Counted from the first letter of the stretch, positions 35,614-45,004 are shown. The stretch: 64,000 bases of DNA from Rickettsiales bacterium (GCA_031266915.1 JAISAB010000007.1:1-64000), one strand, 5' to 3'. The notes: generated from the sequence alone by a model not told the origin. Numbers and translations are program-made.

Positions 35614-35752
35614 TTGACAAATCTGTTTTAAATGAATATATTCCAAAATAGGAACTGGGGTAGTCTGTGACGCCACTTGTGGTATGCAATGGACGACTTT
35701 GCTAGTAAGGGCCTGGAATTATGCGCATCCGCTTTTTGCGAAGCGCTTTTTC
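35614..35752 (+). promoter_or_regulatory. Promoter and leader terminator before the trimeric autotransporter
   Basis: TTGACA-17-TATATT (35614-35642) starts a 140-nt leader. CGCTT...AAGCG followed by CTTTTTCT (35730-35752) is terminator-like and lies 36 nt before the RBS and ATG. This again places a possible terminator between promoter and surface gene. Confidence 0.5.
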
Positions 35753-35788
35753 TATTTCGAAAAGCACACTAAAAACAAAGGAAAAAAT

Positions 35789-37255
35789 ATGAAAAAGTCC
35801 ACAAATATGAAAAAATACATCGCGGTTATTGCGGCCACCGGTGTTTTCGGCGTTTGCAGTGCAAATGCTGCCTTATCGACTATTAGCGACTCAGAAACTG
35901 GGATGCTGTTTGGCGCGGGCTCGGGTAGCGTTAATAACACTACTAATTATTTGAATGGAATCGTTAATGCGGTCAATGCGAACACCTCTGGCGTTTCCAC
36001 CCTGACCACTGACTTGGGCACCGCCGAGGGTAAACTTACCAACGCGAATACCCTGTTGGGTGCAGATTTGAGCGATACAAGCTCGGTGCAAACTGCGCTT
36101 ACCGGCACAATTGCTGGTAACGCAACCACCATTACCGGGGCAATCAATGCGATTGACACAGCGGTCAGCACTAACACCACCAACATTACCCAAAACGCCA
36201 ACGACATCTCGGCCTTGGACACCAGAGTGGACACAGCAGAGGGTAAACTTACCAATGCTAATACCCTGTTGGGTGCAGATTTGAGCGACACAAGCTCGGT
36301 GCAAACTGCGCTTACCGGCACAATTGCTGGTAACGCAACCACTATTACAGGGGCAATTAACGCGGTTGACACAGCGGTCAGCACTAACACCACCAACATT
36401 ACCCAAAACGCCAACGACATCTCGGCCTTGGACACCAGAGTGGACACAGCGGAAAACAACATCACAACCCTGCAAAACGACATGTACGATGCGCAAGAGA
36501 GATTAAAAAACGCAGCTTCCACGTTGGGCATAGACATGACCGACATTGACTCGGTGCAAAAAAACCTTACAGGCCCGAATGCCGGCGGAGGCAAAGCAAG
36601 CACCCTTGTCGGTGCGGTCAATGTAATTGACGCGGCGGTCGGCGTTAACGCCACTAAACTTGCCAACGCTGGAAACGCGCTGGGCATAGACCTGAGCGAC
36701 GCGTCGGCAATGGACGACGCGCTTACCGGCCCGAATGCCACCGGAAAAACCAACTTTGTCGATGCGGTCAATACGATTGATGCCGCGGTTGGTGATTTGT
36801 CGACGTTCAACGGATTGCTTACCGGTTCCAGCTCGGTCGTAGAGGCCGCATTGCGCAATGCCGATAACATCGGAAATATGTCGTTTAACGGTGCGGCCAG
36901 CAGCTCGCTGAGCCTGACCGAAGCAATCAACGCGAACCAGGCTTGGGCGCAGGGCGAATTCAACGCGCTGGGCAATCGGATTCAGGGCGTCAGCGACCGC
37001 GTTGATGATTTGAGCGACGAACTGCGCGCCAGCCTTGCGGCCGCGAACGCGATGTCCGCGCTGGTTCCGAACGCCCGTTCGGTCGGCAACACCCAGCTTT
37101 CCATCGGCACCGGCGGCTATCGTGACCAAGTTGGTGTCGCGGCGGGCTTGTTCCACTATGTTTCGGACGGAGCTTTGCTGAACGCCGCCGTTTCCTATGG
37201 TACGGGAAAACAGGGCGACCTGGGCTGGCGCGCTGGAATCACTTTTGGATTCTAA
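35789..37255 (+). CDS. Trimeric autotransporter-like adhesin (YadA anchor)
   Basis: 488 residues from ATG 35789, with AAAGGAAA upstream. Signal peptide KKYIAVIAATGVFGVCSANA. The passenger is a Thr/Asn/Ala coiled repeat (NTTNITQNANDISALDTRVD) with two near-identical 71-residue units. A coiled neck (RIQGVSDRVDDLSDELRASL) and a C-terminal YadA-type membrane anchor follow (AMSALVPNARSVGNTQLSIG to WRAGITFGF). Three chains would form one barrel and display the stalk. Expression may be controlled at the leader terminator. Confidence 0.88.
   Translation: MKKSTNMKKYIAVIAATGVFGVCSANAALSTISDSETGMLFGAGSGSVNNTTNYLNGIVNAVNANTSGVSTLTTDLGTAEGKLTNANTLLGADLSDTSSVQTALTGTIAGNATTITGAINAIDTAVSTNTTNITQNANDISALDTRVDTAEGKLTNANTLLGADLSDTSSVQTALTGTIAGNATTITGAINAVDTAVSTNTTNITQNANDISALDTRVDTAENNITTLQNDMYDAQERLKNAASTLGIDMTDIDSVQKNLTGPNAGGGKASTLVGAVNVIDAAVGVNATKLANAGNALGIDLSDASAMDDALTGPNATGKTNFVDAVNTIDAAVGDLSTFNGLLTGSSSVVEAALRNADNIGNMSFNGAASSSLSLTEAINANQAWAQGEFNALGNRIQGVSDRVDDLSDELRASLAAANAMSALVPNARSVGNTQLSIGTGGYRDQVGVAAGLFHYVSDGALLNAAVSYGTGKQGDLGWRAGITFGF
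36026..36451 (+). repeat. Two 213-bp tandem repeats in the adhesin stalk
   Basis: Units at 36026-36238 and 36239-36451 differ by few bases, start GAGGGTAAACTTACCAA and keep the frame (71 codons). Their high identity means stalk length can change by recombination. Confidence 0.9.
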
Positions 37256-37262
37256 GTGTAAT

Positions 37263-37313
37263 GGCGCGAGTTCGCGAAGCGTAAAACAAATCGCTTCGCG
37301 AACTCGCCAAGGT
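37263..37313. repeat. Perfect inverted repeat between adhesin and OmpA-like genes
   Basis: GGCGAGTTCGCGAAGCG and CGCTTCGCGAACTCGCC around TAAAACAAAT. It may act as a terminator although no strong T tract follows. Confidence 0.7.
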
Positions 37314-37344
37314 TTATGCTTCACGAAAGAAAAAGGATTCTAAC

Positions 37345-37806
37345 ATGAAGAAATTTTGCATTTATTTGGCCTTTGGGCTTTGCGTTACCGGCGCGTATGC
37401 AGCCGGCGGCCACGATACCATCGCCGATATATATTTCCGGTTTGACAAGTCGGATATAACGCCGGTCGCTTCGGTCGTTCTGGAAAATGTCGCGGCCCGC
37501 GTGGAACATCCGAAATGCGTATCAGTCCGCGTTGTCGGTCATACGTGCGCGCTGGGCAAAAAAGGATACAACGACAGACTTGGTTTGAAGCGCGCCAAAT
37601 CCGTGAAAGCCGCGCTTGTCCGCATGGGATTTAATCCCGATAATATTCAGGTCGAAACAGTCGGCAGTCGGGAACCGATTGCGAAGTACGATCGCGCGGG
37701 CAGCCGTACCGAGAAAAACCATATCCGGAACCGTGTTGCGGAAATTTATCTTTTGCCGCGCACCACCAGCTGGTGGCAGGAGTTCAATTGCAAACGGGGT
37801 TTATAA
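37345..37806 (+). CDS. Small OmpA-domain periplasmic protein
   Basis: 153 residues. Signal peptide ending TGAYA, then a single OmpA-like domain (about 30-138): IYFRFDKSDITPVASVVLEN, VVGHTCALGKKGYNDRLGLKRA and VGSREPIAKYDRAGSRTEKN, with NHIRNR near the end. GHTC replaces the usual GHTD. No lipobox. It may bind peptidoglycan beside the trimeric adhesin encoded upstream. A terminator (AAAACCGGC/GCCGGTTTT) follows. Confidence 0.85.
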   Translation: MKKFCIYLAFGLCVTGAYAAGGHDTIADIYFRFDKSDITPVASVVLENVAARVEHPKCVSVRVVGHTCALGKKGYNDRLGLKRAKSVKAALVRMGFNPDNIQVETVGSREPIAKYDRAGSRTEKNHIRNRVAEIYLLPRTTSWWQEFNCKRGL

Positions 37807-37832
37807 AAAACCGGCTTTGGCCGGTTTTTTAA
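37804..37832 (+). terminator. Terminator AAAAAACCGGCTTTGGCCGGTTTTTT
   Basis: Begins at the stop codon of the OmpA-domain gene. Symmetric A and T tracts. Confidence 0.9.
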
Positions 37833-37882
37833 ATAGCAATTGGGGCGCGGTAACCGCCCGCTGTGGCTCTTTGGCATGGTAA

Positions 37883-39046
37883 CTATCGAGAATATTTGAA
37901 CAGAATTTCCTTATCCTTATTTGGGATATTATTATAACAACTCCTAATCCTTGCGTATTTTTCGCCAGACAACTTTAATGCGATGTCATAACGAAGTTTA
38001 TTCGCCCGCGCGAGCATTTGTTTGATTCCCGCTGCATCAATCTTGCCGTTCGAATTCAACAAATCTTTATAACGCAGGGCATAAGGTTCGCGCAGTGTGA
38101 CCGGGACACAGACGCCAACAGTATCGCGGCCAACACCGTCATAACAAACAAAATTGTCTCCAAGATACTCACATGCATCAAAGTTTTTGTCTTGCAACAT
38201 TTTATTTCCGATTGGTGACCTTGGCTCTGCAATAAGATACCTAAACTTTCCGCCGCTGGTTTTGCGCGATATTTGCGATTCAATAGCTTCTACGCTACCA
38301 TAGTAGATGATGGCATTCTTCGTCCCATCAAGATAGTTGCTGATAACATCATAGTTATATTTTAATCCGGAAAATTCATTAATCGATTCGATTGATACGT
38401 CAGGCAAATAAAAGTCTTTCATAGAATTATATGTGGCATTTTCTCTTTCTTCTAAGTCTTTCGCATTTTTCAGTCTTGATTGCTCGTTTTTCGCTTTGTT
38501 CAGTTCTGATTCGAAATTCTGTTTTTTCTTGCGCGCAACGGCAATGCTATCTCTGAGAGCTTTTAATTCTGGCGGCATAATACCAAAATTTCTATAAATC
38601 TTGGCACCAAATTCATATTTACCCTTAATATAGAATCCGCGGTCAGCTATATAATCTCGCATAGGATAGAAGTATTGTCCTATCTTTCTTTCAACTATAA
38701 GGGGAATTACTTTTGATTCATCAAAGAAACCATGTACATCCACATTTTCTATGGTAGATTTTCTAGTAATCTGTCCAATAACTACTTCCGCATACACGTT
38801 TTCTTTTGCGAACTTCGTTTCCAGTTCTTTCTCTTGCTTTTCCAAACCTTCCAGATAATCTATGTAATAATCAACGCTGTCATGCATGGAAAGATAATAT
38901 GTTTTCCTGTCATCTGGCAGAATATCTGAATTTTTTATTTCGCGTTTTGATGGCGTTTCTTCTTTGGGTTCATGAAAGACGTAGGCTGTAATACCACAGC
39001 AAGCAGCCATTATAAAAAGACATTCAAAAAAATTAGATTTTTTCAT
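37883..39046 (-). CDS. Membrane-anchored protein of unknown function
   Basis: 387 residues. One N-terminal membrane segment (FFECLFIMAACCGITAYVF), a coiled coil (about 165-210, VARKKKQNFESELNKAKNEQ) and a C-terminal domain with four cysteines (FDACEYLGDNFVCYDGVG, RSCYNNI). Not recognised. A+T-rich, Lys-rich codon use differs from the GC-rich housekeeping genes. Probably in one operon with the gene ending 19 nt upstream of its start. Confidence 0.7.
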   Translation of the reverse strand: MKKSNFFECLFIMAACCGITAYVFHEPKEETPSKREIKNSDILPDDRKTYYLSMHDSVDYYIDYLEGLEKQEKELETKFAKENVYAEVVIGQITRKSTIENVDVHGFFDESKVIPLIVERKIGQYFYPMRDYIADRGFYIKGKYEFGAKIYRNFGIMPPELKALRDSIAVARKKKQNFESELNKAKNEQSRLKNAKDLEERENATYNSMKDFYLPDVSIESINEFSGLKYNYDVISNYLDGTKNAIIYYGSVEAIESQISRKTSGGKFRYLIAEPRSPIGNKMLQDKNFDACEYLGDNFVCYDGVGRDTVGVCVPVTLREPYALRYKDLLNSNGKIDAAGIKQMLARANKLRYDIALKLSGEKYARIRSCYNNIPNKDKEILFKYSR

Positions 39047-39065
39047 TTTTATTTCCTACAAAAAC

Positions 39066-39476
39066 TTATTTGTGATATTCGCGCGCAGTCTTTTTAATAA
39101 TATTATTACGAAAATTTTCAGATGAAGAACAATACGCATAACGAACTTTGTCATACTTTTTTCCGCTTAAAACACGCTTATCATGGATGATGATACGTTC
39201 AAAATCTGTTTTGGTCATCAAATCGCAATCTTCAGCCGGTGCGATTGCCCAATGCTGCATATCGTTATTTATCTTGCGATAAAGGCTGTCATATTCCAGC
39301 ATTTCTGTTATATTTTCACGCATGACTTTTTTTGCGGCGCGGTCGGATTTGGACATATTTATAAAATCCAAAGTATCCGGGTTTTTAGTCAAATAGAACA
39401 TCAGCGCGATTCCTGCAATGACACCCGCTGATAATGCTTTTATTGTTAATAAATCATAATTTTGTTTTTTAGTCAT
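39066..39476 (-). CDS. Small membrane-anchored protein of unknown function
   Basis: 136 residues. One membrane segment (LSAGVIAGIALMFYLTKNP) followed by a Lys/Asp-rich domain with two cysteines (AEDCDLM, AYCSSSENF). The end, LSGKKYDKVRYAYCSS, echoes LSGEKYARIRSCYNN at the end of the protein encoded downstream (37883), so the two may share a C-terminal module. First gene of the pair. Confidence 0.65.
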   Translation of the reverse strand: MTKKQNYDLLTIKALSAGVIAGIALMFYLTKNPDTLDFINMSKSDRAAKKVMRENITEMLEYDSLYRKINNDMQHWAIAPAEDCDLMTKTDFERIIIHDKRVLSGKKYDKVRYAYCSSSENFRNNIIKKTAREYHK

Positions 39477-39701
39477 TTTGTTTTTCCCTTTGGTTTAAAC
39501 CTGTCTTTATGCACTTCGGACAAACATCAGATTTGGTGCTTTTCAATTCTATCCCTCTTGTATATTTTGTCAAATATTTTTGTCAAGAAAATGACATGTT
39601 ATTATTTCGGGATTTTTCTGAACAGTTAGTCATTGTAGCTTTCTCTGATGATTTACTTTATCGGAAGAAAAATAGTAAAAATCGATTTCGTTCATCAGTG
39701 C

Positions 39702-39729
39702 TTGACATTTTTTGCTTTTTCGCTACAAT
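39702..39729 (+). promoter_or_regulatory. Promoter of rho
   Basis: TTGACA, 16 nt, TACAAT, with an 80-nt leader before the ATG. rho leaders are often autoregulated, but no specific structure is visible. Confidence 0.7.
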
Positions 39730-39810
39730 AGGAAAAACATAGCGGATGTTTCCGCAAAAAAGTTTCCATAAAAAAATTTAAAAAAGAAAATACAGAGGGA
39801 GTATATCCAA

Positions 39811-41079
39811 ATGCATGTGAATGAACTTAAGACAAAATCGCCGAAAGAGCTCTTGAAAATAGCCGAGGACATGGGCATCGAAAACCCGTCCCAGCTGAAT
39901 GTGCAGCAATTGCGCTTCGCGGTGCTGCGCGTTATCGCCACCGATAAAAAAACAACCCTGATTGGCGACGGCGTGCTGGAACGCATGCAGGACGGATTCG
40001 GATTTCTGCGCGCGCCGGAAAGCAACTATCTGGCCGGCCCGGACGATTTGTACGTATCCCCGTCGCTAATCAAAAGATACGGATTGAAGACAGGCGACTA
40101 TGTCGAGGGTCAAATCCAGGCCCCCCAGAACGAATCAGAACGTTATTTTGCGTTGGAGACAATCGAACGCGTGAACGGCGGCGACCCTGCGACGTTGCGC
40201 CACCGCATATCGTTCGACGACATGACGCCGCTGTATCCGGACGAAATGCTGAAAATGGAAGTAGACGACGAAAAGGACAGGGGCCGTTCTTTGTCCGCGC
40301 GCGTTATCGATTTGATTTCTCCGACGGGCAAGGGCCAGCGCTCGCTGATTGTCGCGCCGCCGCGCACCGGAAAAACGGTCATGCTGCAGAACATCGCCAA
40401 TTCCGTCGCGACGAACTATCCCGATGTAAAGCTGATAGTGCTGCTGATTGACGAGCGTCCCGAAGAAGTCACCGACATGCAGCGCAGCGTCAAAGGCGAA
40501 GTCATATCCAGCACTTTCGACGAACCGGCATCGCGCCATATCCAGGTCGCGGAAATGGTCATCGAAAAGGCCAAGCGCCTGGTCGAGGCCGGCCAGGATG
40601 TCGTCATCCTGTTAGATTCCATCACGCGTTTGGGCCGCGCATACAATACGGTCGTCCCGTCGTCTGGCAAGGTTCTGACCGGCGGCGTCGACGCGTACGC
40701 GCTGCAGCGTCCGAAGCGTTTCTTTGGCGCGGCCCGTAATATCGAAGGCGGCGGATCTTTGACCATCATCGCGACGGCGCTGGTCGACACCGGTTCCAAG
40801 ATGGATGAAGTCATATTCGAAGAATTCAAGGGAACCGGCAACAGCGAGATTATCCTGGACCGCAAATTGTCTGACAAGCGCGTCTATCCGGCAATCGACA
40901 TCACGAAATCCGGCACGCGCAAGGAAGACTTGCTGGTCACCAAGGACGTATTGTCCAAGATGTATGTGCTGCGCCGGATTATCAATCCGATGCAGACGCT
41001 GGAGGCGATGGAATTTCTGTTGGACAAGCTGCGCACGACCAAAACGAATGCCGATTTCTTTGGCGCCATGAACGGGTAA
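39811..41079 (+). CDS. rho: Transcription termination factor Rho
   Basis: 422 residues, standard length. N-terminal RNA-binding domain ([45 protein letters not shown]), Walker A APPRTGKT, Walker [12 protein letters not shown]-loop [13 protein letters not shown] and R-loop [12 protein letters not shown]. Hexameric RNA helicase that ends transcription. Relevant to the many terminator-carrying leaders in this window. AGGGAG lies before the ATG. Confidence 0.97.
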   Translation: MHVNELKTKSPKELLKIAEDMGIENPSQLNVQQLRFAVLRVIATDKKTTLIGDGVLERMQDGFGFLRAPESNYLAGPDDLYVSPSLIKRYGLKTGDYVEGQIQAPQNESERYFALETIERVNGGDPATLRHRISFDDMTPLYPDEMLKMEVDDEKDRGRSLSARVIDLISPTGKGQRSLIVAPPRTGKTVMLQNIANSVATNYPDVKLIVLLIDERPEEVTDMQRSVKGEVISSTFDEPASRHIQVAEMVIEKAKRLVEAGQDVVILLDSITRLGRAYNTVVPSSGKVLTGGVDAYALQRPKRFFGAARNIEGGGSLTIIATALVDTGSKMDEVIFEEFKGTGNSEIILDRKLSDKRVYPAIDITKSGTRKEDLLVTKDVLSKMYVLRRIINPMQTLEAMEFLLDKLRTTKTNADFFGAMNG

Positions 41080-41110
41080 GGCGCAATTTCGCCGGCATGC
41101 GGGCAAACAA

Positions 41111-41142
41111 AAGACGGGGCGGCTGCCGCCCCGTCTTTTGTT
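41111..41142 (+). terminator. Strong terminator after rho
   Basis: AAGACGGGGCGGC tgcc GCCGCCCCGTCTTTTGTTT, a 13-bp near-perfect stem with T tract. Confidence 0.92.
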
Positions 41143-41292
41143 TGCGGAAATTCGGCCGGCATAGCCGGCAGATGGGAATTATCTTGATTTTTAACCGGAT
41201 TTCTGATACCATGCGGCACATCAGATGTCATGGTCATTACCGCAATTCAATCAAATCGGAAATCGACCAGCCCAGCCTATTTTTGAAAAGCT

Positions 41293-42129
41293 TTATCGTT
41301 TATTCAATATGTTGTATTTGTGAACCAGTTTCAGGACCGTGTATTTGTTTCTTAGCTTGCGGCGCACACTTGTGAACGGCAGCACCAGAAATCGTACGGC
41401 CTTATACGCGATGTACGACACCAGCGGGTGTTTGAAATCCCACTGGTCCGCAACTTCTGGAAAATGCCGTGTGATTATCAAATATCTGTCCTGGATGCTT
41501 TTCAAAGACCAGTAATCGCTGGACACGCCGGTGTGGTCGAAGTGCGACACGCACAGGTCGACAAAACGGAACCGCACGCCGCCGTTCCAGAATTTTATAT
41601 TCAAATCCCAATCAGAAAACACCGGCATGGATATGTCATAGAATCCGTGTTTTTCAAACAAATCGCGGCGAAAGAACATCGCCTGGTGCGGCAGTCCCTG
41701 GCTTATCCAATAGCAGGGGTCTTTTTTGATTTTATCCATCGGGACGCGAAACGTCCGCTGCAATTTGCCATTCAGCGTGTAATAAATGTATCCATAGACG
41801 ATTTCGTCACCGCTTTGGATTTCGTCGTTCATGCGCGCCAGAACTCCGTCGTTGGCGAACATGTCGCCGGCGTTCATGAAATTCACGTAATCACAGGACG
41901 CGCGGCGTACGCCCTTGTTCAGCGCGTCGTAAATGCCCCGGTCCCGTTCGGAAACAAAGACGTCGATCCGGTCGCGGTATTTATCGAACATGGCCAGCGT
42001 TTCAGCGTTGCTGCCGCCGTCGATGACAATCCATTCGAAATCTTGGAAAGTCTGGCTGGCGATGCTGGCGCAGGTGCGTTCCAAGTTCGGATCGTTATAG
42101 CATATTGTGATAATAGAAAACTTTGGCAT
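41293..42129 (-). CDS. Family 2 glycosyltransferase
   Basis: 278 residues. GT-A fold: FSIITICYNDPNLERTCASI, FEWIVIDGGS and the YVNFMNAGD loop with DxD replaced by a related acidic site (NAGDMF). It is of the colanic or O-antigen type that uses nucleotide sugars. It has a basic C-terminal amphipathic segment. Upstream on the same strand lies structured RNA F, which may be its leader, with 120 nt between terminator and ATG. Probably envelope polysaccharide synthesis. Confidence 0.88.
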   Translation of the reverse strand: MPKFSIITICYNDPNLERTCASIASQTFQDFEWIVIDGGSNAETLAMFDKYRDRIDVFVSERDRGIYDALNKGVRRASCDYVNFMNAGDMFANDGVLARMNDEIQSGDEIVYGYIYYTLNGKLQRTFRVPMDKIKKDPCYWISQGLPHQAMFFRRDLFEKHGFYDISMPVFSDWDLNIKFWNGGVRFRFVDLCVSHFDHTGVSSDYWSLKSIQDRYLIITRHFPEVADQWDFKHPLVSYIAYKAVRFLVLPFTSVRRKLRNKYTVLKLVHKYNILNKR

Positions 42130-42248
42130 GCATGCATCCTTGTAGATTTCTGATGACAGGGGCGGGCGGATATTTATCCCAATCGGCAGACATGCGCTGA
42201 AGTGTGCGCTATTGCGGGTTATTCGTCCGGTTAATTCGAATTCAATAG

Positions 42249-42510
42249 GAAAATAAAACCGCCAAGAAATTGGCGGTCGGGCATTTCAAAAATCATACCA
42301 CGAATGACTCCGTGACTTTCGACGGACTCGTCTTATGACCACGGACACCCGACCATGCAAAAAGGCCAGGCTGCAACAGCGCAAAGCGCCATTATACAGA
42401 AATCGGATAACGGCACTGTTGCGCCGCATGGTATGGGCTTTTGAAACCCCGAACTTCAATTCCCGTTGAAATTCGTTATGAATTATAAATGATGCGCAAA
42501 GGAAAATCAA
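42249..42510 (-). ncRNA. Promoter and structured leader RNA, copy F
   Basis: Minus-strand promoter TTGATT-17-TATAAT (42510-42482). The RNA has an X:X' hairpin CCTGGCC/GGTCGGG with G-T pairs (42370-42348), the block GTCCGTGGTCATA...CGAAAGTCACGGAGTCATT, GATTTTTGAAATGCCCG, a second X (42281-42275) and the terminator CCGCC/GGCGG plus TTTTATTTT. The last 100 nt align closely with copy E. The promoter abuts the start of the divergent spanin-like gene. It may lead into the glycosyltransferase gene. Confidence 0.7.
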
Positions 42511-42511
42511 C

Positions 42512-42751
42512 ATGAAAAATATTTATTTTGCTGCCGCGGCCGTATTGACCGTGGCCGGCGCATATTGGGCCGGCGGTCGCGCCGCGTTCCACCGGTGCCG
42601 GGCGGAACTTGCGATCGAACGCATCGCGTCCGATGTCCGGATGCAAAACGTAATCATCAAAATCAAGGCAAAAATAAATGAAGAAACTTATAATACCGGC
42701 GCTGGGGCTGTTCGCGACAGCCTGCGCGCAAAATACACTATCCGGGACTGA
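42512..42751 (+). CDS. Rz-like inner-membrane spanin subunit
   Basis: 79 residues. N-terminal membrane segment (FAAAAVLTVAGAYWAGG) followed by a short charged periplasmic helix (RCRAELAIERIASDVRMQN). A lipoprotein gene starts inside it in another frame, the hallmark of Rz/Rz1 pairs, which join inner and outer membrane for phage lysis. RBS AAAGGAAA. No holin or endolysin lies next to it, although lysozyme-like genes occur at 28 and 55 kb. Confidence 0.6.
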   Translation: MKNIYFAAAAVLTVAGAYWAGGRAAFHRCRAELAIERIASDVRMQNVIIKIKAKINEETYNTGAGAVRDSLRAKYTIRD

Positions 42752-42890
42752 CATGGCCGCCATCAGGCAGTTCTGCGAGCCAATCTATGGCCGTGCCGCG
42801 GATTGGGACGCCATCAGTGATTATTTGGCCCGCAACATATACCGGCATAATCGGCAGTGCGAGGAAATTCAAATAGCAATTATCAAATAG
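42678..42890 (+). CDS. Rz1-like outer-membrane spanin lipoprotein
   Basis: 70 residues in the +1 frame relative to, and overlapping, the Rz-like gene by 74 nt. Signal and lipobox MKKLIIPALGLFATACAQ. The mature part (MAAIRQFCEPIYGRAADWDA) is short with two cysteines. Its C-terminus (IQIAIIK) is written by the AATAGCAATTATC repeat. The size and nested arrangement fit o-spanins of alphaproteobacterial phages. Pro richness, common in Rz1, is absent. Confidence 0.6.
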   Translation: MKKLIIPALGLFATACAQNTLSGTDMAAIRQFCEPIYGRAADWDAISDYLARNIYRHNRQCEEIQIAIIK

Positions 42891-42962
42891 CAATTAGGGT
42901 GCAATATTTAGCTGTGATGCTTTAAACTGCACCATAATTGCTATTTGCTAATTGCTATTTCT
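42867..42962. repeat. Inverted repeat of TAGCAATTA units between convergent genes
   Basis: AAATAGCAATTATCAAATAGCAATTA pairs with TAATTGCTATTTGCTAATTGCTATTT, with GGGTGCAAT/ACTGCACC inside. The repeat encodes the ends of both converging genes (IQIAIIK and VEIAISK). Confidence 0.75.
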
Positions 42963-43789
42963 ACCAATTCCTTGACAATCGCGGCGGACTTCGCGTCGCC
43001 GCTGGGCGCGTATTCTACGAATTCGATGCTGTATGCCTTGTCCTTGAAGGCGCCGATAAAGTGCCTGGCCGCTTCTACGCTGATGCCGTTGTATGCCGGA
43101 ACCAGAACGTCCCTGAAAACATACGGGTCAAGGGAATCAAAGTCAAAGGACAAGACATAAGGTTTGTCGCCGATTTTTTCCTTGATTTCCGCGACCGCTT
43201 TGCACCAATCCTCGGGGCGGCGCAATTGCTTTGGACTACGCGCGTATATGCCCTTGCTCAGGACAAAATGCGCCTCGGCCGGTTCAAAGGAACGAACGCC
43301 CAGATAGAAAACGTTTTCCGTTTTCAGCGCCGGACATTTATGCTGCAAAGACAGCCACCGCGCGTCGCCTTTGCCCAGAGCAGCGCGGACATTCGTGCCG
43401 TGCGGGGTGCCTGATGCCTCGCGTATGGCGCTGTCGGGCGTGTGTATGTCAAAATGCGCGTCGATGTAAATCAAACACAAATCCTGGTCGGGCAACTGGT
43501 CCGCCAGCGCGGCGAAATGGCCGAAGTTCACCGAATGGTCGCCGCCAATCATAATGTGCCTTTCGCGCGGCGTATTTTTGTAAATTTCACGCTGGATTTT
43601 AAAATTTTCGCCAAAACGGTCGTGTTCGCATTCTTCGGCGTTGAACGGTTCCGCAGTCACCATGGTCCAATCCGCGTTCGGGAACATTTTTCGAACCTGC
43701 GCCGGTGCCAGGGCAGTTCCGCCCGGTGCCGCGACGCGCAGGCACCCTCGGCCATATTCTATACCAAAAAAGGGAAGATATTTCGTCAT
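42941..43789 (-). CDS. Ureohydrolase (arginase/agmatinase family)
   Basis: 282 residues. Manganese-site motifs HIMIGGDHSVNFGH, IDAHFDIHTP and SFDFDSLDP are all present. The family hydrolyses guanidino compounds such as arginine, agmatine or formiminoglutamate. The exact substrate cannot be told from sequence alone. The last residues come from a shared repeat. Stands alone, A+T-rich 5' region. Confidence 0.88.
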   Translation of the reverse strand: MTKYLPFFGIEYGRGCLRVAAPGGTALAPAQVRKMFPNADWTMVTAEPFNAEECEHDRFGENFKIQREIYKNTPRERHIMIGGDHSVNFGHFAALADQLPDQDLCLIYIDAHFDIHTPDSAIREASGTPHGTNVRAALGKGDARWLSLQHKCPALKTENVFYLGVRSFEPAEAHFVLSKGIYARSPKQLRRPEDWCKAVAEIKEKIGDKPYVLSFDFDSLDPYVFRDVLVPAYNGISVEAARHFIGAFKDKAYSIEFVEYAPSGDAKSAAIVKELVEIAISK

Positions 43790-43891
43790 GATTTAATCCT
43801 GTTTTTTATTAAAAATTACATGACATTGTGACAATTAGTCTATCGAAAAACAAGGTTAAATTACGGAAAAAATCTTTCGGAGGTAACGACT

Positions 43892-44908
43892 TTATTTTTT
43901 ATAAGATTCTACAAAACTTTCCGCTGCATTCTTGATTTTTTGCAGCGAATTTTCATAAACGGCGCAATCGCGCGCTATATCCGAACGATACGCGTCGCGC
44001 ATGTTGTTGGCCATATAGTAACAGCCGCGCAGATGCTGGACGCAGTAATCGTGGCCGGCCACGAACGATGCCTGTCCGCGAACGCGGCTTTCGGTGTCCG
44101 CCCAGTTTATGTCCAGCGCTTGTTCCAGCTTGACCCAGGAATTGTCGCCCATATGAACGCCGATAACATCGTTCCAGTAATCGTTCATTTCGGCCTGCGA
44201 CCATGTGCTCGTCCCCGCCTTCAGAGCCATGATTTGCTTAATCAAGTCGTCAATTGCGGGCTTATACGTCGCGTCGATTTGCGCCAGACGCGCGCTGCAG
44301 TAACAGCGCTTGTAATCCATTTCCTGGCGCTGGCAGTATCCGTCCATGCACGCCGTGTAATCAGCCATGCAGCGGTTCGCGGATAAGGGCTCGCCAGTCG
44401 ATTGCACTGCGGCACTCGTGACAGTTTCAGTGCGGTTCACATACCCGCTTTCGGGGCGTGCGCTGCGGGCGACCGAGCCGCCGGCAGTATTTCCGCGGGA
44501 AACCACGCGCCGCGTATTATTGGACGATGCGACGGCCGCATTTGATGCAAATGTGTTGCTGACCGCAGCGCGGGCGACACCGCTGGACGGTGCGATGGAA
44601 CGGGCGGATGCCGGCGCGACGGTCGCGCCGCCGGTTGCGCTGCGCGCCAACCCGGACCGCGATACGACGCGCCGGCTGTCACTGCCTGACGTCCGGGTCA
44701 GCGTGGATACGGAATTCGGCGAAAAATCAGGCGTAACGCCGGGATTTAAATTTGTCCGCATGGTATTGTTCATCGCCGGATACATGATTTGATAGGCCTC
44801 TGGCGTGACGAAATTCGCCACTGCTGTGCGCGCGGTTGCCGCGGCATCAGCCGCACCCGTGACAATCAGGGGCGCCAGAACAAGCAAAAAAATCAGAACC
44901 TTGGGCAT
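43892..44908 (-). CDS. Secreted low-complexity protein of unknown function
   Basis: 338 residues from the ATG at 44908 (MPKVLIFLLVLAPLIVTGAADA). The track start 14 codons earlier spoils the signal peptide. Residues 60-170 are Ser/Arg/Ala-rich low complexity (SRRVVSRSGLARSATGGATV). The C-terminal third has eight cysteines in CMADYTACMDGYCQRQEMDY, CYCSARL and CVQHLRGCYY. Such modules recur in this lineage as envelope proteins. Function unknown. Confidence 0.72.
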   Translation of the reverse strand: MPKVLIFLLVLAPLIVTGAADAAATARTAVANFVTPEAYQIMYPAMNNTMRTNLNPGVTPDFSPNSVSTLTRTSGSDSRRVVSRSGLARSATGGATVAPASARSIAPSSGVARAAVSNTFASNAAVASSNNTRRVVSRGNTAGGSVARSARPESGYVNRTETVTSAAVQSTGEPLSANRCMADYTACMDGYCQRQEMDYKRCYCSARLAQIDATYKPAIDDLIKQIMALKAGTSTWSQAEMNDYWNDVIGVHMGDNSWVKLEQALDINWADTESRVRGQASFVAGHDYCVQHLRGCYYMANNMRDAYRSDIARDCAVYENSLQKIKNAAESFVESYKK

Positions 44909-44964
44909 TTGTCGTATTGTAGGAAGTTCCTGCGCGACGGGCAAGCACAAAATGCATTTTGAAT

Positions 44965-44992
44965 TTGCATTTGATAAAAAGATTGTTATAAT
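44965..44992 (+). promoter_or_regulatory. Promoter of tRNA-Pro(TGG)
   Basis: TTGCAT, 16 nt, TATAAT, 12 nt before the mature tRNA 5' end. Confidence 0.75.
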
Positions 44993-45004
44993 TTCCGAGG
45001 TTAT

